From Dendrophyllia cribrosa (taxonomy: Eukaryota; Cnidaria; Anthozoa; Scleractinia; Dendrophylliidae): 64,000 nucleotides of DNA. Of this stretch, positions 31,571 through 42,753 are shown one piece after another. The stretch's first letter is position 1. Every line of letters begins with the position of its first letter. The stretch is from positions 38,769,798 to 38,833,797 of the forward strand of contig JAJLRJ010000010.1 in assembly GCA_024195265.1 (NCBI GenBank). Direction: 5' to 3'. The position numbers were made by a program, and so were the translations under genes. The notes under the pieces were generated by a model. The model did no database searches. It was given only the letters and a program-made list of their open reading frames with translations, and was not told the origin of the DNA.

Positions 31571-31641
31571 AAAATGGCGGATTTCACCGTTTGAGCCCGC
31601 AGTACATTTTGGATGACTAGGGTCCTTTAATATTAACAAGT

Positions 31642-31828
31642 AATACACCTTACTCATAAATGGCGACCGATTCATGATTCTTTTATATCTATGTTAATTT
31701 GCCTCACTAGCCTCATTTTAGCGTGTAAATTCTTTTGAATTTTGCACATGCTAACGAGGCTTGTGAGGCTAATTAAAATAAATACAAAAGAATAATAAAT
31801 CCGCCGCCATTTATGAATAAGGTGTATT
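31642..31828. mobile_element. Foldback MITE
   Basis: The left arm starts AATACACCTTACTCATAAAT and the right arm ends with its inverse, ATTTATGAATAAGGTGTATT. The inner pairing includes GCCTCACTAGCCTC / GAGGCTTGTGAGGC. The arms are about 85 bp with indels. It directly abuts the 90-bp tandem duplication at 31829. Confidence 0.75.
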
Positions 31829-32016
31829 GCGTCGACTTTCGGTGCACCCAGTGTATGTGCACCCTGCCCGAACTTCACGAGGTTCTGTGAGACACGTATT
31901 TCAAGTTTACAAGTAATTGCGTCGACTTGCGGTGCACCCAGTGTATGTGCACCCTGCCCGAATTTCACGAGGTTCTGTGAGACACGTATTTCTAGTTTAC
32001 AAGTAATTGCGTCGAC
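31829..32016 (+). repeat. Tandem duplication, 90-bp unit, two copies
   Basis: GCGTCGACTTTCGGTGCACC at 31829 and GCGTCGACTTGCGGTGCACC at 31919 begin two copies of a 90-bp unit with about three differences. A third start, GCGTCGAC at 32009, is truncated. The minus-strand peptide repeat it encodes (KFGQGAHTLGAP) is a by-product. Confidence 0.85.
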
Positions 32017-32398
32017 GAAGGAGACGTTTCCTAATCTGGTGTTGGGTGTCCTGTGACATTTGTACCAAGCGGAAAGAAAAAAGATTGTATTAAGGTGGCT
32101 CCATATAGTTTTTTGGCGCGCGAGGCATGGGCACGAAAATGGCGCGAGTGCGTTTGTTTATTTTGATGACGTCACAAAAATAAAGATATTTTTACGGTAA
32201 CTAAAACGTTTGGTATGTTTTGAATGCTCTAACTTGATTTTGCTGTGGTTCTCTGCCTGATTTGGGAAGCTTTCGCCTAAATACCGACGTCGCTTCTTCG
32301 CGATGTTCTACGGAGCGATTCGCTGTATGTCATATTGTACCAATAATTCACTGATCGGCTGCGCCGGGCGAACGCAGATTAATTTAGCCTCACCATAA
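32017..32398. other. No recognised gene
   Basis: Mixed sequence with GGCGCGCGAGGC near 32117 and no supported exon. The degraded LINE begins around 32399. Confidence 0.4.
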
Positions 32399-33955
32399 TA
32401 GGCAAAATACAAGTCATCAAATCTTTTGCGCTACCGAAGATTTTATGTAGGCTCACGATGATCTCAAATAAAAAAGAATTCATAAAGAAAGTAAACATCC
32501 TACTTTATTCTTTTATTTGGAAAGGTAACGATAAGGTTAAACGCGCTGTCTTAATTAGTCCAATTGAAAAAGGTGGGCTCAAAATACCAGATTTAGATTT
32601 GATGATTGCCGCTCAAAGAATAATTTGCTCCTACCATAGCTAGCTGGAAGTTTATTTTGGAATCTTATTTAAAGAAGGTGGGAGGAAAATTCTTGTCTCA
32701 ATGTAATTTTGATGATTCAAAATTATCTTTAATCCTTCCAGACTTAGCTTCTACAGAGAATGCATTTTGACATGGTCGTCATTAAGTCACAATAATCCTT
32801 CCTCCTATACTAAGATATCAAGTTTTGTGGAACAACAAATTTGCCAGTATCGAATCTCGTTCAGTTTATAACCAAAAGCTGATTAAGTCCGGATTCATAA
32901 CGATTCGTTGCCTCATTGACTCGAATCGCACTCTAGGGAACCATTACGCTCAATTCTCTTACCTCTCGACCATGTTCTGCTGTTTAGTCTAGCCAATGCC
33001 CTTCCGAAAGAATGGCGCAGAGTGTTAGAAACGAATGAGACTCCTGACCCTTCAAGGCCTACTATGTTCAAATCAAGAATTCGTTGATCTCACTAGATTT
33101 TCATTATTTCTTTAAGGGAAAAAAGTAGATATAGAAAAGGTCCAAGCTAGATCAGTGTATGATTATTTCATTTCTAAACTATGAAAAAAATACAACGAAA
33201 TCTGCAACACAGCGAACTAACAGCCAGACTGGAAAAAAATGTACTCGCTATTCTTCCAAATAACGCTAGACACTAAATTAAGAGAATTTCAATACAAGAT
33301 ACTTCATAGAATTTGTTATACAAACAAAATGCTTTTCAAATTTAGAAACGTTGATTCGCCGCTATGCTATTTCTGCAATGAAGAGTTAGAGACGATAGAA
33401 CATTTCTTCTTCCAATGTGAAATTGTGTCTCTTTTTGGAATGAAGTAACATCCCAATATCGCAAAAGCTTATATCCGCTCTTTTCGATATCAAGGATAAT
33501 TATTTTCTTTGGAATTGTCCGTGCAGTCAACAACAATGTTCTTATTAACTACATCATTCTCGAGGGTAAATACTTTATTTACCGTTCTAAGCTTAATAAA
33601 TCCCCCTCTCCATTAGTCTGTTTTTAGAAAAATGTAAGAGAACGTATCAAATCGACAATTTATTGCGAGAAGGAACAAAAAACTTTTTTTCCACAACAAA
33701 ATGGGAGCCTCTCCTCCCTCTTTTGGAACAACCGCTATAACTTTCTTTTCGTATACAAGCTATAAGGTTTTAAGCATGTTATAAAAATATTGTAAGAAGT
33801 GTAAGTATCGTTCTGTAAGTATTGTAAGAATTGTTTAGTAGGTAGCGTAAGTATCGTATTGTAAGTAGCGTAAGTATCGTACTGTAAGTAGTATATGTAT
33901 TGATTTGTAAGTAGTGTAAGCTTTGTATTGTGAAATAAAATCTGTCTCAAAAAGA
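32399..33955 (+). pseudogene. Decayed L1/Tx1-like LINE, ORF2 3' half and 3'UTR
   Basis: It has the same domain order as the intact copy at 4217-5926, with many frameshifts and stops. GKIQVIKSFALPKIL near 32400, NILLYSFIWKGNDKVKRAVL and EKGGLKIPDLDL form the RT thumb. FASIESRSVYNQKLIKSG lies near 32845. Near 33239 comes a 69-codon stretch with LREFQYKILHRI and the zf-RVT knuckle CYFCNEELETIEHFFFQCE. The 3'UTR has GTAAGTAGCGTAAGTATCG-type repeats at 33780-33925, then an A-rich end. Catalytic YxDD and endonuclease are absent. This is a relative of the younger copy, not the same insertion. Confidence 0.85.
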
Positions 33956-34564
33956 AAAGTAGCCTGCCCATCTAAGAATTCAACTGTATCGTCCTTTATG
34001 TCTCATTGCAAGGATTAAAATTAGATTTTTGCGACAATTGTCATCTTTGTATCATTTAAAATAGCGCTAGTTCTCATGTGTTACTATCTGATAGTTGCGC
34101 GTTATGAATATAATTTGTCTGTCTCGACAAAAATAGGACGCTTCAGTATTAAAACCTAGTCGGCTTAGAAATTTCGCTTTGTAATTTGTTATTACCGCAG
34201 GCAAACCTAATATTTTATAGTTTTCTTTTATTCGCTTGAGAGAGAGAGAGAGCAATGAAAATTTCCCGGGGAAAATTTCTGGACTTCATTCAAAACAGAT
34301 CAAAATAACTATTGCAGCTAATACTGTTCGCGTACGTGACCTACAAGAAGCTTGACCTTGAGATTGCTTGCGCGTGTTATATATTATAAATTACGTTACA
34401 GCATTGAAAGCCCACTACTTTCGCAGAAGAGAGAAAAATATGAAAACTTTTGGGTTGATTTCACAGCAATCACCACCGGAGAAGAACCTTCGTCCATGCC
34501 GGTTCAACTGATTAAATATATGCATTATTTTATTTCGTTGTTCGATGCTAACTCTATTGGCATA
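33956..34564. other. No recognised gene
   Basis: AT-rich with a (GA)n stretch near 34240. Short frames on both strands (34067-34255 minus, 34352-34630 plus); the second runs into a foldback arm and is not supported. Confidence 0.4.
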
Positions 34565-34719
34565 CAGCTATTTCAATTAACGTTGTCGGATGAAAGCTTA
34601 AAGCCAAGACCGCAAGGTAGTATGGGTTAGGGTTAATAGCCATTGTATGAAAATCCCATACTACCTTGCGGTCTTGGCTTTTCGCCTTTTTCATCCGACA
34701 ACGTTAATTGAAACAGCTG
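34565..34719. mobile_element. Foldback MITE with ~62-bp arms
   Basis: Arms 34565-34626 and 34655-34719 pair closely (GCCAAGACCGCAAGGTAGTA versus TACTACCTTGCGGTCTTGGC), with a small insertion in the right arm. The loop starts with telomere-like GGGTTAGGGTTA. Confidence 0.75.
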
Positions 34720-35183
34720 TATATTGTGGTTTCTTTGGCTCACTTTTGTTGCAAGATAAATAGTTATCGGCTAAAGTTTGTTGTCGCTTTGAAAGTGCTA
34801 GGATCGTTAAATTTCTCAGGCCGTGATTTAATGTCTAAAGTCTGCGGTGTGCAAGACTTGTGAGAAAGTGTTTCCGGCATCACGGATATAGGCGTCTTGG
34901 ATCCGAGTCTCAAAAACCCGTAGTCTGCAATTCCACTGCAATGAAATCATGAATTCTTGCAATAATTTTTAGCTCCTTAGTTAGTTCTGTGGTTGAGTAG
35001 TGTGTCTCAGTGGAGCTGGGATAAACCTCCGTTAATTGTTTTGTAACAGCGTTTGATTTGGCATCCAACAGATAATCTGATTCATGGTTGCTCAGTGTTT
35101 TGTAAATCTCACGGATGCTAGTAAATTCTTACATTCTTTCCTTAAGCAAGGAATGAACACAATTTCATAAAGAGTTTCGGTTC
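34720..35183. other. No recognised gene
   Basis: Unremarkable sequence with no supported feature. Confidence 0.4.
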
Positions 35184-35424
35184 TTAATAATATACATGAA
35201 AAAATTACTCGATTCTGATTGGCTAAGAGCAGTGCAGTTCAAGTGTAACACCAGTGCAAAACGTGTAACACCGGTGCAAAAAGTGTAACACCAGTGCAAA
35301 TTACAAATCGAAAAAAAATTTTTTCTTTATTTTTTGCCAAAAAAAAAATTTTCCAAAAAAAATTTTTGCAAAAAAAAAATTCCAAACAAAAATGGATGCA
35401 AATGTTTTCATGTATAATTATTAA
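35184..35424. mobile_element. MITE with TTAATAATATACATG-type ends
   Basis: The left end TTAATAATATACATGAAAA is inverted at 35405-35424 (TTTTCATGTATAATTATTAA). Inside are three short tandem units of CAGTGCAAAACGTGTAACAC type (35233-35300) and poly-A/T runs. The left portion, continuing into TTCTGATTGGCTAAGAG, also appears at 27568 and 30587, so this is a local family. Confidence 0.65.
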
Positions 35425-35522
35425 TAAGTAAGCGGCTCGTGCAATTTTGAGCTTTTTCAAAAAACTCACTCGTGCAAATTAATCCCAAATTGAACTCGAA
35501 ACCGTATGATTACCTATACTTA

Positions 35523-36350
35523 GGGCGCGTTCGTTTGGGATATTCCAGAATAAGAATATATTCCGGAATAACTTGGTTTTCCATTTCCCAAACGAACGAT
35601 TATTCCGGATATTCGGTGCGCTTGCGGTCTGTTGCCCGAAATAGTCAGCGGATTCTTTTGTTGCTTAGCAACTTTAGTCACGAAAGTCACGAAAGCGATG
35701 TCAACAATTAAGATGGCGTCGACGGCGGCTTCCGTTCGTGCTATTATGTTGTCCCTCTGCATGGAGGAGTTGACTGAGTATGAGACTGAAAATGACAGCG
35801 ACATTGTAGAGGAATTTCTACCGTTCTTTCGTTTTGGAGAAACGTTAAAGTGTCGTGAGAGGGCTGTTCGTATTCAGGGCTATGCCGAACGTTTGGCCTG
35901 TAACCGTAGAACTCTGCAATTTCCTTGTAGAAAGGACATTCCTTTCGGTCATTTCCCGAAATGTTGTTGTGGTCGCAGCACTTTCTGAATGCGAGTGTCA
36001 AGGATTTCCATTTTCCTTCAACCTACTCGGGTCGTGCGCTGAAGTTTGGATTTTCCGCTGTCATACCCGCCGTTATTACCTCCCACACGCTTTTTTTCTT
36101 ATAATTGACATCTTTGAAGAGCTTCTCGTGCTCCCTGTACTGTGAAATTAATAACATGGTCTCTTCTCTCCCCTACCAAAACCCCTTCCTTCTCTCGACA
36201 GTTTCGCCAGAACACGACGCCATCTTGGTTTACAGCGGAAGAATGACGTCATTATTCTGGCTATTCCGGCTTATTCTGCTCCCAGGAGTAGAATAGCGGG
36301 AATGGAATCCAAGTATTCCGGAATGAGAATAGCCCCCAAACGAACGCTTT
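35523..36350. mobile_element. TIR transposon with GCGTTCGTTTGGG ends (Harbinger-like?)
   Basis: The left end GGGCGCGTTCGTTTGGGATA is inverted at about 36331-36347 (CCCCCAAACGAACGC). Subterminal ATTCCGGAATA-type palindromes are common at both ends. TTA precedes the left end, which would suit PIF/Harbinger, but the right terminus is degraded. Inside, an open plus frame (35701-35988) encodes MASTAASVRAIMLSLCMEEL and a cysteine-rich end; it may be a remnant N-terminal exon of the element's own protein, but no domain is recognised. Confidence 0.6.
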
Positions 36351-36577
36351 CTCGCGTTATTCCGATTATGCAATGGCGCCGCTCTCGCGTGGGTTCTGAA
36401 CTGATCCAACGCCAAATTGTACTGATGACGTCATCCGAGATTCGATAATGTACTTCGAAATGCAATGCATTGTGGAATGGCAGTCGTTCCTCCTCTGTGC
36501 TTAATAAAACTTCTGGACATTGAGATAGTGACATGTACTGAGGCGTATGATTTCAGAATCGGGAAAATAACCGAAAT

Positions 36578-39380
36578 CAGGAGCCATAATCAGAGACTGA
36601 GACCGTAAGCGTGGGGCCCACGCAAACCCATGTTAAGGACGTGTTGGGCTATTTTTAGCAGAAATTGCACCACCCTTGACGCAAAGAGAGCGCGCGCACA
36701 TACTACCTTATATGGAAAATAAAAGTCTTTCGGGCTTGTTGATTGCAAATGAAGTTTTTACGTGGACAATAGAAGTTTACTGAAACAAAGTGACTGAAAC
36801 GACAAATAATTTTTATCTACCGTACACTCAACAGAGTAGACACTGGTGTCAGATTAAGATGATCGAAAAAGTCATTCAGTGATGGTCTTTTTTATACTTG
36901 TTTACTTGGCTGAGAGACATCCGTCAGAAGACGTTCCCGACAGAAAAACTTAAGCTTAACGACATTTGGCTAAGCTTCAATTATTTTTCCGCAAATGAAA
37001 ACACTGATAACTGATTCAGTTTACGATTTTTCCTAACTCAAGCCAAAAATACTTCGAATGGAAGTGGCTTACCAGTACCTGAACAGGCTGCTTTGAGGTC
37101 ACTCTCTCTATCATAAGAAATTTTCTCAACGCGGCCGCTTCTACCAACCGGCGCAAGTTCGCTAAAATCCTCTGAAACACACATAAACTTATTTGATACT
37201 ATTACAACTTGCTAGCGTTTATTAATTTGAGTAGTAGAAGACACAGCTTATGAATAATACATTCTGATATATCCCTGACAGTAAGTTTATACTATTGAAG
37301 CAAATATAAAGCTTATAGAAAGCTTGCAAACATTCTTCACCTTTTTAGAAAAATTGAAGATGATTCTCAGGATTCTTACTTTGAATTGGCCGCTGAAAAA
37401 ATAGACTAATTTTCAGTGACGTTAATTTTTATAAGATCTTATATGTTAAGTGAAATGATCACGAATTCAAAGTAAGCTTACGCGAAGAAGATGTACCCTT
37501 CAAGTTTACGCCCTGAAAGAGAAGTTAAGTTTTCCCAAGACGCGACGTAAGCTTAGCTTAACTCAATTTTCTAGCTGCAAGTTGATCTTTATCGTAATTC
37601 CAACCAAATTGTGCTATAAACCTCTTCAATTATCACCAATCAAGCTACAAATCAAAACTGATAGGGCTAACAAACGGAATAACGAAATCAAATTAATCTG
37701 AACACATCCAAAATGCGGTGCATCATTGGTCAAAACTACGCTTTCTCGTTTTTTTTTACAGGTGACAAGTGAATAAAAATATTTTGAACCAATAAAATAA
37801 TAATGACAACATTGAATTAATATCTTTACCTTATTTTAAGGTGACATGACAGTCCTAACCAACTGAATGTTTAAAGCAATCACCAAATGTTAAAACTCGA
37901 TGAAAATTCAAACCTTGAATTCATCCCGGTTTCGCATGAAAACGTCAAGAATAGGACTAGACACAAATATCCGGATATTTTTTTGAGATATTTAGATTTT
38001 TAGATATTTAGAAAATCTCATGATATTTAGAAAAAAATTGGGATATTTAGAATTTTTGAAGGAAAAATTATTAAAATCTTTTTTTTTTCTAGCAAAATTG
38101 AGAAAGAAAGCTATTTCAATGCTAATCAGGGCAGCAATTGACAGAAATTCAAAAACAAATTCTCCATATGGGCCTGCAGTAATAAGATTAAGCAGCATTT
38201 TCCATTTATAATATATGCCATGCGTGTCTAATGTTAGCGTTTGCTTGTTCAACAAAATGGCGGATGCTGAAAGGTCAAATGCAGTGAATACAGTTCCAGA
38301 TGACGTACCCTCTGTAACTGTGCTGCCCTAGTCTTCTAGGAAGCTGCGCCGCTGCGGGGTACTAAAATAAGTCCAAGGCCGAATTTATGGAAAATTGTCC
38401 CAGTGAGAGTTTAGTTGCCATTTCAGATGACAGGCTACTTTTTGAGGTTATCACTGTAATATTTATGAGAATAAAGCCAGATATTTTAGAGATATTTAGA
38501 ACTTTTTCGAGATATTTAGAATGTTTTTCTAGATATTTAGAAAAAGAAATTGGGAATTTCCGGCAACATATTTAGGCGATTTTGCGTGATATTTGTGTCT
38601 AGGCCTAGTCAAGAATGAAGCTTATTGAAGAAATGTTTTAACAGCCTTTAAAAAAGCTTAATTTTAGCGGTTTACATACTGTTGCACACAAGAAAAGAGC
38701 AATTCCATTTCCACTGTAGAAGGTCGTGATGAATGTGTCAGTTCTTTTGTTTCCAAGCTGCAAACTGAACCATTTCTTCATGTCAGCCTTATGAACACCG
38801 CAAACAAATAAGCAACACCATCCTCAGTTGAATTATAAATTTTCTCAAACAGTTCAGGTCAGTCCATTGTTAGACTTTTTTAGCAATCCAGCATAACAAA
38901 ATAGCTTTAAGGCAGTTTACTGGATCCATTTTGCTTGAAATGACTGCAAGAATTAGCTGACTATCAGTATCGCAGCTCAGGAACGACTTTTCAACTTTTA
39001 CTTCTTCGCTAATTTCATTCATTCAACTCAAGCGCCACAGTGCCACAATTTTGGCGTCTTTCGGTCTTTTTCGTGCGGGTCATGTGATATATGTCTTGAC
39101 TCAAACTTTCCCTGAACTAGAATTGAGTGCATCGTGTTCTCTGTGCGAGTCTTAATGTATAAAAGCGCTCACTTTGGAGAAAAATCCAACCTAAAAGTAC
39201 AAATTTCGGCCACCATTGTTTTGAATTTTTTAAACGTGACGTCCGCGCAGACACACGCGCAGGTCACACGCGATAGCGCAATTTCTGCTAAAAATAGCCC
39301 AAATTGTCCTTTACATGGGGACAGGCAGCTCTAAAGAAATGACATGTTGTTACGGTCTCCGTCCCCGATTATGGCTCCTG
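36578..39380. mobile_element. 2.8-kb TIR element with 7-bp TSD CCGAAAT
   Basis: The left end CAGGAGCCATAATCAGAGAC is inverted at the right end (CAGGAGCCATAATCGGGGAC on the minus strand). The TIRs stay recognisable for about 130 bp through GGGCTATTTTTAGCAGAAAT. CCGAAAT lies directly outside both ends (36571-36577 and 39381-39387). No transposase frame survives in the AT-rich interior, which also holds a nested hAT-like MITE. A CAG start with a 7-8-bp TSD points to hAT or P-like elements. Confidence 0.75.
37952..38607. mobile_element. hAT-like MITE, 656 bp, 8-bp TSD GTCAAGAA
   Basis: The termini TAGGACTAGACACAAATATC and TAGGCCTAGACACAAATATC (inverse) differ at one base. A perfect 8-bp TSD, GTCAAGAA, lies at 37944-37951 and 38608-38615. 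An 8-bp TSD with a TAGG-type terminus fits hAT. At least eight GATATTTAGA motifs cluster near the two ends in direct orientation, like hAT subterminal binding repeats. A 3'-broken frame starting MADAERSNAVNTVPDDVPS near 38259 soon meets stops and may be a transposase or captured-exon remnant. It sits inside the 36578-39380 element. Confidence 0.85.
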
Positions 39381-39399
39381 CCGAAATGAAATCACGACT

Positions 39400-40690
39400 C
39401 ACCATTCCAATTTGAAATTAAATACTTTATCTGATCCTTTTGTTCTACCAAATGGAACTAAATTAAACTCTCTCTTACATGCAGATGATTTCATCATATT
39501 ATCACGATCAAACATAGTATTGCAAAATTGTCTTAATACGCTGTCTTCATAACGCAGTTCGTGAATGTTAAAGATAAATCCCAACAAAACCAAGGTCATG
39601 ATCTTCCAACGGCGCGCAAAGAAAATTGTTAACTATAAATTTCACATTGGCAACGAAGACGTTGTTTAAAATTACACCTATTTGGGGACTTGCATTTCTT
39701 CTTCCGGAAACTTCACAATGTCAATCGATCACTTAAGGGAGAAGGCTCTTCATGCTCTTTTCAGCCTAAGACGACACGCAGATTTTAGCAGGCTAAGACC
39801 ATCTATAGCATGCAAAGTTTTTGACACTATGATTTCCCCAACTTTGACTTGCAATAGCGAAACCTGGGGTGTATATATTAAATCTGATTTCAAGTCTTGG
39901 CACTAGTCTCCAATTGAAAAAAAAACCACTAACAGTTCTGCAAACGGTACCTAGAAGTAAACAACAAGGCATCTAATATTGCATGCAGGGAAGAACTTGG
40001 CCGTTTCCCTCTGATCATTGAAATCAATAAAAAAATTCTTAATTACCTAAGTTATCTTCAAAGTAAAGGTGAAAACTCTCTTGTTAAACAGTCGTGACCA
40101 ATCTCCACTGTAATGGTAAAATTAGCTTTTATTCTAATCCCGGCCCAGGAAGATACTTGAATATTATAATCTTTCTGAATTAAATCTTGATACACTTGAT
40201 GACGCTAAAAAGATCAAGCACCATATAGATGTCATGACTAACGAGAAATATATCGCACATTGGAAACATAGCTTATAACATATACCAAAAAACTAAACTT
40301 TTATAGCGTTTTTAAAACAATTACAAGCCCTCGATATATTTAGATCTGACTGGGAACAATCCGAATAGTAAAGCTTTAGTGAAACTAAGGATAAGTAACA
40401 CAAACTTAAGATTGAAACTGGCTGATATGACGAAATCTCGAGAGATGAAAGACTTTGTTCTGTCTGTGGTTTCAATAACTTGATATCAAGGATGAAATCC
40501 ATTTTCTGTTTTATTGTTACAACTATTCATCAATTAGATCGCGAGATGATTTCTATAATAAAATTTATAATCGATTGCCGAATTCCAAACAATTGTCACT
40601 GAATGATTTGATTATAATTGATGAACTCCGAGGATTATTTTGTAAACATGCAGCTGTAACCATTTCTTTCAGTGTTACGCGACCCTTCGA
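39400..40690 (+). pseudogene. Non-LTR retrotransposon RT remnant (degenerate)
   Basis: Conserved RT blocks are spread over several frames. LNSLLHADDFIILSRS near 39465 is the catalytic [YF]xDD block, with the aromatic residue replaced by His. INPNKTKVMIFQRRAKK is near 39570. YLGTCISSSGNFTMSIDHLR, then EKALHALFSLRRHAD and FDTMISPTLTCNSETWG, follow at 39673-39885. SNIACREELGRFPL and ILNYLSYLQSKGENSLVKQS follow near 39980-40095. RDERLCSVCG near 40450 suggests a C-terminal knuckle. Many frameshifts and stops; the 5' end is lost at the boundary of the 2.8-kb transposon. It is clearly distinct from the L1/Tx1-like elements. Its clade (CR1/jockey-like range) is not fixed. Confidence 0.8.
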
Positions 40691-41620
40691 ATCAAAACTA
40701 CTTTGAGCAGTATATGGAATCCTAAATGGTGACCATTCAAATGCCAGCACGACCAGCACCAAAGGCGTACTTTCTTGTCGTTCTGGGCACACGTGTGAGT
40801 CCGTGGATGAAATCCTAAAAGTTTGACCATTGAATTGAAAGCTACAAAGACCAACTATCCTGTGATCGATTCTGTTTCAAACGTTTGGCGGATTTCTTGA
40901 ATAATCAGTAATATCCTAGATGTGTGACCATTGAAATGAAAGCTACAAAGGCGTACTTTCCTGTGATTCTGTTTGAAACATTTGAGACCGTGGATGAAAT
41001 CCTAAATCTTAATGTTTGACCATTTAAATAAAAGCTACCAAGGCCTACTTTCCTGTGAGAGTGTTTCAAACTTTTGAGTCCGTAAATAAATCCTAAATGT
41101 TTGACCATTCAAATAAAAGCTGCCAAGGCCCACTTTTCTGTGGTGGTGTTTCAAACTTTTGCATGGGTCCGTAAATAAATACTAAATGTTTGACCATTCA
41201 AATGAAAGCTATCAAAGGCTATAGAGCTGTTTCAAACTGCTGAGCCTGTGGATGAAATCTTAAATGTGTGACCATTAAAATGAACTACAAATTATCAGTG
41301 AGTAGTACTTGCTTTTTGGAATCTTATATTTTAAGTTTGCGGATAAAATCAGGTCCTAAAGTGTGACCATACAAATACAAGCTATTCAAATGTAACATTC
41401 CTGCGGTGCTTTTTGTTACGCTGTAGAGGGTGGTTGTAACTTTTGAGTTCGTGGATAACTGAAAATGCTTAAGTGTAACCATTCAAATGAAAGCTACTGG
41501 GCAGTTCTTTCCAGTGGTGCTGTTTATTATGCTGTAGAATGTGATCCTAACTTTGAGTCCGCGGATAAAACTGATCCTTAAGTGTGACCATTCAACTGAA
41601 AGCTACTGACAAATTCGTAA
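40690..41620 (+). repeat. ~75-bp degenerate minisatellite, main array
   Basis: About 10-12 diverged units, each with GTCCGTGGATGAAATCC, TAAATGTGTGACCATTCAAA, TGAAAGCTACAAAGGC and CTGTGGTGCTGTTTCAAAC blocks. Length varies by indels. It is the same family as 30160-30600. It immediately follows the end of the LINE remnant. Confidence 0.85.
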
Positions 41621-42416
41621 TAAGGTGTACTTATCTGCGCTTCTTTATTCAGTGAAGTGGACGCCTTGAGTCGTACAACGGTTCAACACAGCAGGATAGT
41701 TTTATAAACCTCTGATGGACCTAAATGAACAAAGCAGTAAACCTCAATCAATAAATTTTATGAATTCCTTTTACGTAGCCAAATGTTAGATACTTAGCGC
41801 TTTTAACTTGAAGTTTGAACATTGGCCATGTTTGTGTTAATACGGTTAATCCTTTCAACATCAGTTCATCTGCTAATAAGTTAGCCAAAATCATCCTGAG
41901 ACTGATTACTATCAGTTGCATGTTAAAACAAAATTTGAACCAAAAGCTAGTTTTCAGCTTTCCCTGTGCGCCTTTTCTATTTCAACATGGCCGTGCAAAA
42001 ACAAAAACAGATAACATGGCGAAAGTCAAGTTACATCTCAAGTCAAAATAGTTACGCCACCATACCTGCGAGGAACTGAAAACAGTAAAGATTCAGTCGA
42101 CACCAAAATCGTTTAGTCAAAGGACTTGACTCTCAAGCATAGCACATGGCGGCTTTGGGACGTTCCACTACAGAATAAACTGTTTAAAAGAAAAAACAAG
42201 GAGTTAGTTCAGTAGATTTCTAAGTAAAAACTGTGAAAACTTTGTGCTAGTGACTTATTTTACTATCTATGACATTCATTATTTGAGCTCCTGAGAAAAT
42301 TCTACATATATAATTTTCCGGCACGCACGAACAAACTTAATGAAAAAAGGTTGCATGAAACGATTTTTCTTTGCTCTACTCCAAATCAACATTGTGTCAC
42401 AAGCCACAGACCGAAG
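41621..42416. other. No recognised gene
   Basis: AT-rich. On the minus strand TACTGTTTTCAG, ten bases and GTATGG near 42065 resembles a micro-exon, but this is not supportable alone. Confidence 0.35.
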
Positions 42417-42753
42417 CTATAAGTATCGTTTCATTTTGTAAAGTCCAAACTGACGTGGATCCGCGATGGAAATTATAGCAACGGGAATATTCAACACCGC
42501 ATTGTCGCTGCTATCAATACTTCCAGCAGCTTTCATGTTGATTTGGCTGTAATGTAAATGCGAACATAAAATGTATTCGAAACGACATTTGAACGAAGAA
42601 CAAACCTGGTCTTTTCCAAACTGATACAGATCAAGAAGACGACAAGCCAGAACTTTGAATCTGACCTTCACAGCACCACGTTCACGCCAACGACTAACAT
42701 CAAATACTCTAGGCGTGCGATTAAAATTTATTCCGTTCAGTCGTGAAACATTC
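42417..42753 (-). CDS. Candidate terminal exon of an unidentified gene
   Basis: On the minus strand a good acceptor (ATAATTGCTTCAG) is followed by one base and 112 uninterrupted codons to TAG at 42417-42419. The translation looks like real protein: NVSRLNGINFNRTPRVFDVS, then RWRERGAVKVRFKVLACRLL and DLYQFGKDQ, and towards the end QINMKAAGSIDSSDNAVLNI and SIADPRQFGLYKMKRYL. There are matching internal GT/AG signals (CAG|GTTTGT and TTACATTACAG) 60 bp apart, but splicing there would change frame, so a single exon is preferred. No domain is recognised and no canonical AATAAA follows closely. An old transposon ORF is the alternative. Confidence 0.4.

Noticed and set aside
31672..31968. 98-codon minus ORF with KFGQGAHTLGAP repeats
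   Set aside because: It arises from the 90-bp tandem duplication and the adjacent foldback.
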